Shown one piece after another: positions 49,296-61,100 of a stretch of DNA of 64,000 nucleotides. Both the position numbers and the translations under genes were made by a program. The DNA is taken from assembly GCA_032718565.1 (NCBI GenBank), contig JAVGVS010000018.1, positions 1,904,254 through 1,968,253 of the forward strand. Reading direction: 5' to 3'. The DNA is from Distichodus sexfasciatus (taxonomy: Eukaryota; Chordata; Actinopteri; Characiformes; Distichodontidae). Within the stretch, counting starts at the first letter, position 1; each line of letters begins with the position of its first letter. The notes under the pieces were generated by a model that saw nothing but the letters and a program-made list of their open reading frames with translations, was not told the DNA's origin and did not search any database.

Positions 49296-52142
49296 AAATC
49301 TCTTTTTAAACAATGAAGCGGGGAAAGTCTCGTTCTAAGGAAGATGGAAAAGGCCAAGGTGAGGCCTGTAATGTTACATTTTAGATATTATTTTCATCAT
49401 AATCTTTCTTTAGAATTTTTCCCATAGAAATTTTACGGAAGTAATTTTTCACTTCTAATCACTAAAATACAAACTACTGATAATGTTATTTACACCTAAT
49501 AATTGATGCTGGTTTTCTAAGATGAGCCAGCTATCCTGGAGACAGAAGACTTGGACAGAAGGTTTGACAGAGGACAAGATCCGGACACCATCTCACTGGC
49601 TTCAGTTACGGCAGTAACAACCAATGTCTCTAACAAGAGGTAAAACACTTCATTAAAATGTACATAATCACTCAAATACTGCATTACAATAACACAAAAA
49701 GGTACATTATGTTACTAATGTTTTTAGATCAAAGCCTGATATCAAGATTGAACCTGGTGCTGGAAGACCAATGGATTTCCAAGTATGTTATTTATAAAAA
49801 AAAAAAATAATTAATTTATAAAGCATATTTATCTTGAATTTTTTTCAATTCATAAACTCAAACTGTAATGACTGTCTAAAATTGTGTCTGTAAATGTATT
49901 TTTTTAAACTCATGTACGCAATTCCTTTAGGTCAGTGTTACTGTTATAGAAGCCAGACAACTAGTAGGGTTGAATATGGACCCAGTGGTCTGTGTTGAAA
50001 TTGGAGATGAGAAGAAGTACACATCAATGAAGGAGTCGACCAACTGCCCTTATTACAATGAGGTAATCATGACCTTTCAGAATTAAACAATACACTGGTT
50101 TTGCCATCATATATGACCCATAAGACAGCTAAATTTATACCGAATTATTATCATTTATGCAAATATAATTATAACTAAACGGGTTACATTTTGTCACTGA
50201 ACAATTTTAGAATATAAACAAAACAACTCTTGCTTTCCATTACCAACCTACAATGCAGCTAACATTCAAATTTCTTTCAAATCTTTTAGTACTTCGTCTT
50301 TGACTTTCATGTCTCACCTGACGTGATGTTTGACAAGATCATGAAAGTGTCTGTAAGTTGTCTCTATTAAAAGTCCTTTAAGATGCATTCAGTCTTAATA
50401 TTATAAAGATGTTCATTCTGCATTATAACCTCTCAAGGTAATTCACTCTAAAAATCTCCTGCGAAGTGGAACAACAGTTGGAACCTTTAAGATGGATGTA
50501 GGAACAGTATATTCACAACCTGGTAACAAGCAAATCTTAATCCTTACATTCATACACTACCTAATATGCATCTGTAGTATATACTGACAGTAAATACTTT
50601 CAAACTCCCGTAACGTCTCTGTAAAAGGCACTCTGCAACAGCTCTTCCTCTTCTGTCCACGCTCTGTTGTTTCCTCCTTCCTTTTATACATATCTTTTCT
50701 CAATGAATTGGAGTGTTTGGCACCAGATAGATGATTCTATTGTTCATGTAAGTCTGTAAGGCTTCTCAGTTGATGAAAGGTCGTTTGCTTGTTTATTCCA
50801 AGATATTTTCATGCTTTAAACATGATTTTACTTCATTGCAAAGGCTTTCCTGATCATGTAGACAATGAAATTTACAGACCACCAGTTCTACCACAAATGG
50901 GCCATTCTGAGTGATCCGGATGACATCACTGCTGGGTGTAAAGGTTACGTCAAGTGTGATATTGCCGTGGTTGCAAAGGGAGATAACATCAAAACTCCAC
51001 ACAAAGCAAATGAGACTGATGAGGATGATATTGAAGGGTAAAAAACCTAACCCTAACATTGGTGAAAATACTGAATATACTTTATGCAAATATACATCAA
51101 AAATCTCTTTTACATCTATCTATACATGTTTTTAGCAATCTTCTGTTGCCAGAGGGTGTTCCAGCTGAGCGTCAGTGGGCACGATTCTACGTCAAAATTT
51201 ACAGAGCCGAAGGGCTACCCAAGATGAACACCAGCATTATGGCAAATGTGAAAAAAGCTTTCATTGGCGAGAATAAAGACCTGGTGGACCCATATGTTCA
51301 AGTGCAATTTGCTGGGCAAAAGGTGAGCTTCCAAAATGCAGTCAAATTTTTGGTTAGTCACATATACTAGATTCTTATTCTTCCTCTTTCAGCTGTTGCC
51401 ATTAAAGGTCACCACAGCGGATCATCATTACCCGCATATTGAGTTGGCGAAAGTTTTACAATAGGGTGCCCTTCCAAATGTAACCCTCCCCATTTATCCA
51501 GGCTTGGGACCAGTACTATAAAATACACTGATCTGCGTATCTCCAATGGCTGGTTTAGGCACATATACTACAGTATTGCTCACTAATTTTTTAATGTTGA
51601 ATGACGTTTTCTTTGCTGTGATACAGGGTAAAACTAACATTCAGAAGAGCTGCTATGAACCAATTTGGAACGAACAAATCATTTTCACTGAACAATTTCC
51701 ACCAATGTGCAGACGTATGAAGGTTCAAATTCGTGACTCAGACAAAGTCAACGATGTGGCCTTGGGAACACATTTCATTGACCTACGAAAGATCTCTAAT
51801 GATGGAGATAAAGGTGATTTCAACTATTTAAGAGCTAAGACACACCTACACACTGTTTTAAAAGTAAAACATACAAATAAAATCTAATTAAAAGATGGAA
51901 ACCTGTCCTGATCAACAGGCTTTCTCCCAACTCTGGGGCCAACCTGGGTGAACATGTACGGTTCTACACGGAGCTACACGCTGATGGATGAGTACCAGGA
52001 CCTGAATGAGGGGCTAGGAGAGGGGGTCTCATTTCGGGCCCGTTTGCTGATCAGCCTGGCGGTGGAGATCCTGGACACCTCCTCTCCAGAAACAATGAGC
52101 TCTCCTGAGGTGCAGATGGAGGGGGTGCCCAACATTTCTGAG
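49296..52142 (+). other. otof: otof exons 1-10: start, linker, C2B, FerI, C2C
   Basis: Coding exons: 49313-49358, 49522-49639, 49728-49782, 49931-50062, 50290-50352, 50438-50522, 50878-51037, 51136-51322, 51627-51813, 51919-52142. Exon 1 begins MKRGKSRSK; its acceptor CGGTAG at 49290-49295 suggests a further 5' leader exon. Exon 2 encodes EDLDRRFDRGQDPDTISLAS. Exons 4-6 are C2B (EARQLVGLNMDPVV, NCPYYNEYFVFDF). Exon 7 is the FerI region (HKWAILSDPDDI). Exons 8-9 are C2C (WARFYVKIYRAEGLP, DLVDPYVQV, VNDVALGTHFIDLRK). Exon 10 holds the conserved WVNMYGSTRSYTLMDE segment. Confidence 0.93.
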
Positions 52143-55100
52143 GTAAGTGATCCAAGGATGGGGAGGTCATTACTGGATAATTACTCTGAATTATTGATAC
52201 ATTATTTAGAACATATTCTACATTATTCATTTAGTCAGACTAAATATATTGGAACTTTTGTTAGTAAGACAATCTTCTACACAACAGAGCAGAGACTATT
52301 GACTTTTTGGCCTTTATTAAGTGTTAAAATTTAATTAGATGATGAGCATGATTCCACAATTAATAGTTTAAACGTTTTCAAAGCTACATTTAATAAATAC
52401 ATAATTTTAACTTTGTCTTGTGAAATGGGTCTAGCACTTTATGTTTTAAAGACACACTCAGTGTAAATGTCAATTCCAACCTGTTAAGAATACTGCATCC
52501 TGACTTGACAAACATGTTTAGCTCTATGTCTGTCTTCCCTGTCTAGTCTAAAATGTATATTGTATATTGTCTGGTTTAAAATGTATATTGTTTAATGTAT
52601 ATTTTAGTATTTTTACTTATTTATTGTTTATTCCATGTGCCTAGTCGTGCCACTGCCTATTTATTCTCTGTTCTACTGTTCTTTGTTTGTAAAGTTTGCA
52701 CTGGAAATAACCTGGAGCCACGTCGTCTCGTCTCTCTATGTATCTGTACAGTATATAGCAGAGATGACAATAAAGTTTACTTTGACTTTGACTTTTGACT
52801 TGACATGACAATTTTAATGTACCTTTTTTGTTTCTGAGTTTAGGCTTGATTATATGGTCTTAACCTTAACAGAAATGTTGGCAAAGAACCTATACTTTAA
52901 ACAACAAAACACATGCATAAAAATATCTCTGCATTGTATATTCAGTGCCTACTGCATAAACGTAATTAGTTATTAACAGCTGAAAAAATGCATAAGCATA
53001 AGTGTTTAGAATAGACACTTTTTTCTTTGTTTCCCTAAATCCAGAATGCAACTGGGAAGATTGAAGAATTTTTCCTGTTTGGAGCGTTCCTTGAAGCAAC
53101 CATGATTGATAGAAAGATTGGTGACAAACCCATAAATTTTGAGGTCACAATAGGTAAAGCAGAGCATTACATTTTTTTCTTTATGGTTGCACAAATTTGA
53201 GAAAACATTTTAAAACAAGTGTGTACTCCATACTAGGAAATTATGGAAGCGAGGTTGATACCCCCACCAAACCAAAAACAAAGAGGTCAAAGAAAGGAGA
53301 GGATAGTGAAGAGTCTGAACTTATTCAAGGTTCTAGTGATGAAGAGGTGGATGATAATGGGGAAATAGCATCAGTCTCCACCACTCCACCAATGAAACCA
53401 GTCATCACTGACAGGTATGAAGCACACAAAAATACACTGCAAACTGCAGGCATATATTAGTTTTAAAATCTATTAATTGTGTTGACCTGTAGTTGTGTTA
53501 CAAGTATAAGGACAATTTTTCAAAATCTTCAGGAACTACTTCCATCTTCCATATTTTGAGAGGAAGCCATGTATCTATATCAAGAGTTGGTGGCAAGACC
53601 AACGAAGGCGACTATACAATGCCAACATTATAGACAATATTGCAGATAAACTGGTAAGAGATATATTGACATGTAAAGTGTACTACAAAATACAGACGTG
53701 AGGGACAGATTCTGATGTTTGCCTTTTTACTTTAAAGGAGGATGGTCTGAATGATGTTCAGGAGATAATTAAAACTGAAAAAGCCTTTCCTGAACGTAGA
53801 CTGAGAGGTGTTCTAGAGGAACTGAGCAACGGCTGCAGGTTTGAACATTGATTCTTAAAGCATACGCACACTTTTCAGGACAAAATATTTACATATTGTA
53901 TCTTTTCATAATTTTGATACTAAAAAGATTTCAATTCTTTTTCAGTAACTTTGTAAGCCTGGCAAACACTGATCAAAACCAGGCAGGGAGAACAAAGCTG
54001 GATAAGGAGAGGGTGAAATTATGTATGCATGAAATGGTACGGTACACCAAAAAGCCTATCAATGACAGTTTAAATTTTCACAATTCAACTTTCTTTCTGA
54101 TTTTCACCAAAAATTTGTGTATCATTTGTAGGAAAACATGGGCCAACAAGCAAAGTCCATGCGGTCTCAGGTGAAGAAAAAAACAGTAAAGGATAAAGTC
54201 AAACAGGCACAAAACTTCCTCCAGAAACTGAGATTCCTGGCAGATGAGGTAATTCAAAAATAACTGCAGAGTTATGCTTGCAATGGATATTATGTGGTCT
54301 AAGAAATAAGAGCAGAAATACTAAAATAGGTATTTAATCACAGCCCCAGCACAGTGTTCCAGATGTGTATATATGGATGGTCAGCAATGGCAAGCGAATT
54401 GCTTATGCTAAAGTACCCTCCAAAGACATTCTATACTCTAATGTGGAAGAGGAAACTGGGAAAGATTGTGCAAAAGTCAAGACCATTTTCTTCAAGGTGG
54501 GGTTCAGTTAATTTGGTCACAAAACCAACTTCAGCAAATGGTGTTTTACTTAAGTCCCAGTGTAATTCTAGCTAATAGGTTCTTAATCCTCTCTAGCTTC
54601 CTGGTAAAAAGGGGTTTGGACCAGCAGGCTGGACTGTGCAAGCCAAGACAGAGATGTACCTCTGGTTGGGATTGAACAGACAGCGCAAAGACTTCTTGAG
54701 TGGTCTTCCTAATGGATTTGAGGAGAACAAGGCAGTCAAAGGACCTGGAATGCAGTCATCCCCTCCGATCAGCCTGATCTACACCAGTAAAACATTTTAA
54801 ATGTTGTCATGTTAGTTTTAATTGGAAGACTAATTGAGACAAACCTTGTAAAGTGTAATCTCAAATTGCCCCCAACAGTGAAGCAGATCTTCCAGTTGAG
54901 AGTGCATCTGTACCAGGCAAGAAGCCTGTTTGCAGCAGACAGCTCAGGCTTGTCTGACCCTTTTGCCAGAGTCTTCTTTTCTACTCACAGTCAGGTCACA
55001 GAGGTAAGGGATTATTAACCAGGATAAAATGTTTTATTGTCTTCATATGAACTAGAAAATTTATATTTATCCATACATGCTTTCTCATTGAAACAAATGA

Positions 55101-58100
55101 CTCTCACCTTAGATAATGAACGAGACACTCTGCCCCACCTGGGATCAGCTCCTAGTGTTTGACAATGTTGAGCTTTATGGTGAGGCCAGTGAACTGAGGG
55201 ATGACCCTCCGATTATTGTCATTGAGATCTATGACCAGGACACTGTGGTAAGAGATTCGACTTTTGAACATACTTACTGTAGCCTGCGTCCACCATTTTT
55301 TGGACCAACAGTGCCTATTTTGATGTATTTGTAGGGCAGTGCTGATTTCATGGGCAGGACATTTGCAAAGCCAATAACTAAGATGTCAGATGAGCATTAC
55401 GGCCCACCAAGGTTCCCTCCCCAACTTGAATACTATCAGGTCTACCGTGGAAATTGCACTGCTGGAGAAATGCTAGCTGCTTTTGAACTGCTGCAGGTGA
55501 TACAACTAATGCAAATATCTTAATCATATGATTCCAGACTCGATGTAAAGGCACAATTAGAAATGCAATGAGATTTTCAAACATACACTTTCAGATTGGA
55601 CCAGGTGGAAAAGCTGACCTTCCCCCCATTGATGGACCCACAGATATGGACCGTGGTCCAATCCTACCAGTTCCTATTGGCATTAGACCTGTCCTGAGCA
55701 AGTATCGCATTGAGGTGAGACACTTTCTACAAGCAAAATGACATTTTAATATTTATATGATAATGCCGGTGTCCTGTAACTATGTTAAACTACATAACTG
55801 AATTGATCATCGTCCTAAATGTTTGCAGGTTTTATTCTGGGGCCTCAGGGACCTGAAGCGAGTAAATCTTGCCCAAGTTGACAGACCACGTGTGGACATT
55901 GAATGTGCTGGGAAGGGGATACAGTCCTCTCTTATTCAGAACTATAAGAAGAGTCCTAATTTCACCAGTCTTGTCAAGTGGTTTGAAGTGGTGGGTTTCC
56001 TTGACGGACGACAATGGTTTATATTTTATTGTATGTCATAATCATTTATAGAATAACAAAGTATGCCATCATCAATAATAACATTGTCCCGTGTTATGAC
56101 TAGGACCTGCCTGAAAATGAACTCCTCCATCCTCCTCTTAACATTCGAGTGGTGGACTGCAGGGCTTTTGGTCGTTATACTCTGGTTGGCTCCCATGCTG
56201 TCACCTCATTACGCAAATTCATCTACAAACCTGCTGACAAAAGTGTCAACAATTGGTCTACTATGGGTAAGTACCCATAGTAAGATCCCCACATCGATTT
56301 TAATAAATTACCTTAAAATACTCCATTCAGTGAGTCCTGCTTCTTAAGAAAGAAATCTGACAGTGGCATTTGCCCTCTATGAGTTCTTGAGATCTCTTGA
56401 TCTGGTGGAAATGGCAAAAATGGACAGCAATATAAGGCAAAGTTCATATAAACATGCTGCGCCAGAAAATGCAGCACAGATGTTTTCATTCTTTTTGGAT
56501 GTCTAAGACATACTAATTGTCTAAAAATATGAACTTTTATTTGATCTGCAGAGGAAATCGTGATCCATACAGGACCAGAGCCTGTTGTGAAAAAGATGGA
56601 GACAGTGGTGAAGCTTGACTCAGTGTGTACCTCATGCTTTTACTTCTACTTTTAATTCTTTCAAGAAATTATTCACTCACATGGCCTTTTAAAAACTAAA
56701 ATGTGCCCATTTTCACCCAATAGGCATCTGATGCTGTTGTTAAGGTGGACATGGTATGTATGTATGGTAAATTTAAGTTATTATCTCAGTACTCACTATA
56801 TGTGACCCGATCTGGCAAAATGAGTCAGAAGTCGCACATTCTAATTTTGAGAGAGGCCGATAAAACTAAAAAGCATTGAAATTATCGATTATAAAATATA
56901 AACCATACAGACCTTAGAATTAAGTGAACATGTTTACTGATTGTGAGTTTTGTTCATAACAATATATAGTAAAAATAAAATGACCAACATAATTTTCAGC
57001 CTGATGAGGATGGAAAGGGAAAGAAGAAGAGAAAGAAGATGGAGGAGGAAGTTGAGGAAGAAGAACTGGATGAGAGCATGCTGGACTGGTGGTCCAAGTA
57101 CTTTGCTTCCATTGAAACACTGATGGAGGTAAGAACCTCAGGCACATTACATTCTCCTATCTACAAAAGTGGCCACATCAGCTTTCTGTTCACAGCTTCT
57201 GATAAGACGATCAAGTTTTTAAGCAGAAACTCAAGTGAATCTTTTCTTTTTACTACATAGGTTATAAAGGCACAAGAGGCAGAAAAATCAGAGGCAGAGG
57301 AGAAAGAAGAGCAGGACCCAGAGGGAGGAGGTAAAATAACCTGTGAGGTTACTCTGTTGTTCCAGACTCACATATATGATATGGTGGTGTATACCAAAAC
57401 CATATTCAGAAGAAACAAATAATTTTAATATAAAAATACATCTACATAAAAATACATGATACAGTCCCATAAATATCCACTGTACCTACTACATATAAAT
57501 ATTACAATCTTTGAATTCCACCGGCATAACTGCATTTAAAATTGGTAAAATGTATTACTTACTGTGTAAATGAAAAAAAAAAACATCAGCCAGTGTAGGT
57601 GTGCTCTCTATATTGCATGTGCTGGAAGGAGAAAAATATCATCCTGAAAGCATATGTAACATCATATCTGTCATAGTTATTTAAAACAGAGTATTCCTAT
57701 TAAATTGCATTGAATAGTTTAAAGATAAGAACGACTGAATATGTAATAATACAATCATTCTTAGCTTTAAAAGATGCAATGCAATTTAACTGAAACCACA
57801 AATTGAAATGTATATACCTGTCTGTGGTTGTTTTTGTCTGTATGGTGTGTGCTGAGAATCAATCAATGTTTGATGAGAAAACATGATTCATAATAATCTC
57901 TTTCAGCATGTCTTAATCTGTGATCACTCCCACCTCTGTAGAACTCCTTTTTAAACAGACATGAATCTCAAACTACCTTAATGTAAATGGCTCTTCTAAA
58001 CCCAGGTATGAAACTCATGTGGCATGTAAACATACTACATGCCAGCCATGAAAGTTGACCACAAGTCTGATCATGGTAATAAAGAATACATTAATTAAAA

Positions 58101-61100
58101 AATAGGCTATAATTTAAAAACATCTAATCACAAGGCTCTGTTAATAGATGGATAGTATACTCATAGTTATTTTAATGTCATTATTACATACTCTCATAAT
58201 TTTTTATAATACAATATAATATTGTACCTGCCACAAAGGAAACAACTGCACAAGCAATGTTTAACTAAGATTTATTTGGCAATAAAGAAGTGCTAATTTC
58301 TTCAGACAAGATAAAATAACAACTAAAGTGGCAACTTTCATGAGGAATTCATGTCTTGAGTGTGCTGTGTGCATCCTCCTCTCCCCTGCCCTCCTAACCT
58401 ATAACCAGATATCAAACCTGATGATTCTAATATGAAAGGAACCAAGAAGAAAAAAGGGAAAGCCAAGGATAAAAACAAAGCCACACCAGGGGAGGGTGTA
58501 CCCGAGAAGAAAAAAGCCAAAATTGACGAGCTGAAGGTAATGTAGACAGACTCTGAAATATTCCAATGGAGCAGTTAAAAAACGTGAGGCTATAATATAA
58601 TTCTTTTCTTGTTAATAGGTGTACAACAGAGAGCTGGAGAATGAATTTGATTACTTTGAAGACTGGCTTCACACATTTAATCTTTATCGAGGAAAAAGTA
58701 GTGACGATGATGAGCAAAATGGATTAGATGAGGACAGGCTTGTGGGCAAATTCAAAGTTAGTCTATTCAAACAACTAAAACTGAAGATTCTTTTCTGAAT
58801 TTTACTAGAACAGTCTTAGTGTCATTTAATTTGTTTTGCAGGGCTCATTGTGCATTTACAAAGTGCCGATGTCAGATGAGATGAACAGAGAAATGGGCAT
58901 AGACACCACCATGGGCACGTTCCAAAATATCCCACACAATGATCCAGTTAACGTTTTGGTTCGGGTCTATGTCATAAGGGTGAGTAAACTTCTTAAGATG
59001 GATATGTGTGATCTAGATATCCGTTACTATGATACTCAAGTAATTTTAAAGAAAATGTCTTCAGTTACGATTGTGAAATACAAACTGAACTTCTATCTCA
59101 GGCTTCAGACCTGCACCCATCGGATATAAATGGAAAAGCAGATCCATACATTGCCATTAAGCTTGGAAAATCAGAAATCAAAGATAAAGAAAACTACATC
59201 TCGAAACAGCTTAACCCTGTGTTTGGAAAGTGAGTTCATGGCAACATGTAATCACATATTCATATATTATGGTAGCGTTGATGCACTGAAGCAATGCATA
59301 GCATTTTACATTTTTACTTAAATCAGCATGTATCTAACCAACCTCTTAGTGTGAAAAACTACTGTGCTAGGAACTAAACTTCTTGTCTTTGTTCCTGCTA
59401 GATCATTTGACATTGAGGCAACATTCCCAATGGACTCCTCGCTCACCGTCTCCATCTACGACTGGGATTTAGTAGGCACTGATGACTTAATTGGGGAGAC
59501 CAAGATCGACCTGGAGAACCGCTTTTACAGCAAGCACAGGGCTACATGTGGAATTTCATCAAGCTACGCAATGTATGTGGTTCTTTTCATGGAAATAGAT
59601 ATGAAAATTTCCCTGCAATTGAAACACTGATGCATATATAAGCTTGTGGTATTATGTATATCTCATATGTACTTCAGTTTCAGTACAAATATTAAAAAGT
59701 AATGTAAAAATTTCTCACAGCATGTAACAATTTTTAATAATTTTCATACCGTGTTTCTTCCATTTGTTTTGCTAGTCATGGCTACAACATGTGGCGGGAC
59801 CCAATGAAGCCAACCCATATCCTAGCAAAACTTTGCAAAGATGGCAAATTAGACGCACCACAATATGGGCCTGGGGGAAGAGTTAAGGTGGCAAACAGAG
59901 TTTATACAGGCCCAACTGAAATTCAGGATGAAAATGGTATGTAAGAAACTCTGATTTGACACAATTTCCATGTATCTCAACACTTCTAATGTTAATAGAA
60001 AGGAAGTGTCTCAGTGTCTCCTCTCCAAATCTATGATTTTTAAAACCTGTTTTAGTTTGAAAAGTATCTTTGGTTCAGCTTCTAGTTATAATCCTAGTTT
60101 GAAATCCAAGCAAATTCCAGGTGAGTGTTGTGAGTTCAGCCAGAAATGATTTTGCTTACTTTTTATGTTTTTTCACAGGGCTCAAAAAGCAGACAGATGA
60201 GCACCTTGCTCTCGCTGTACTGAATCACTGGGAGGACATGCCACGTGTGGGCTGTAAACTTACCCCAGAGCATGTAGAGACAAGGCCTCTACTAAATCCT
60301 GATAAACCTGGAATTGAGCAGGTCAGTGGCCTTTCTCAGAACAATTATCATAATCGTAATATATGTTGATCACCGATGTATTTTTTTTTTAAAAAGAGAG
60401 GTTAGTCCACTCCATGAAATATTAACGTCTCTTATTTTTAGGGGAGAATTGAGATGTGGGTTGATATGTTCCCAAAAGACATGCCAGCACCTGGACCTGC
60501 TATTGACATTTCACCAAGAAAACCAAAGAAGTGTGATTCATACCTAATCTCTAACTAACTGTTAAATTGCAATATTGTTATTGATTTTGATTTTAATTAA
60601 CAGCCCAGTATTACAATATTTGTGACTGTCATTTGCTTATGAACAGATTTGAACTCAGGGTGATCATTTGGAATACAGATGAAGTTGTTCTTGAGGACGA
60701 TGATATATTCACAGGAGAAAAGTCTAGTGACATTTTTGTGAGAGGGTATAACACATTTCCTAATCAGTCATCTCATCTTAAATCCACCTACTATAATTTC
60801 AGCTTGTTTTTGGATATTATAAAGAGTAATAATCCGATTTTTGGGGTTTTTAGATGGCTTAAAGGGCAACAAGAAGACAAGCAAGACACCGATGTCCACT
60901 ACCACTCCCTGACAGGAGAGGGGAACTTTAACTGGCGCTTCATTTACCCCTTTGACTATCTAATGGCTGAAGAAAAAATTGTGATCTCAAAGAAGGAGTC
61001 CATGTTTTCCTGGGACGAGACTGAGTACAAGATCCCAGCCCGCCTGAACATACAAGTTTGGGATGCAGATCACTTCTCTGCAGATGACTTTCTGGGTATG

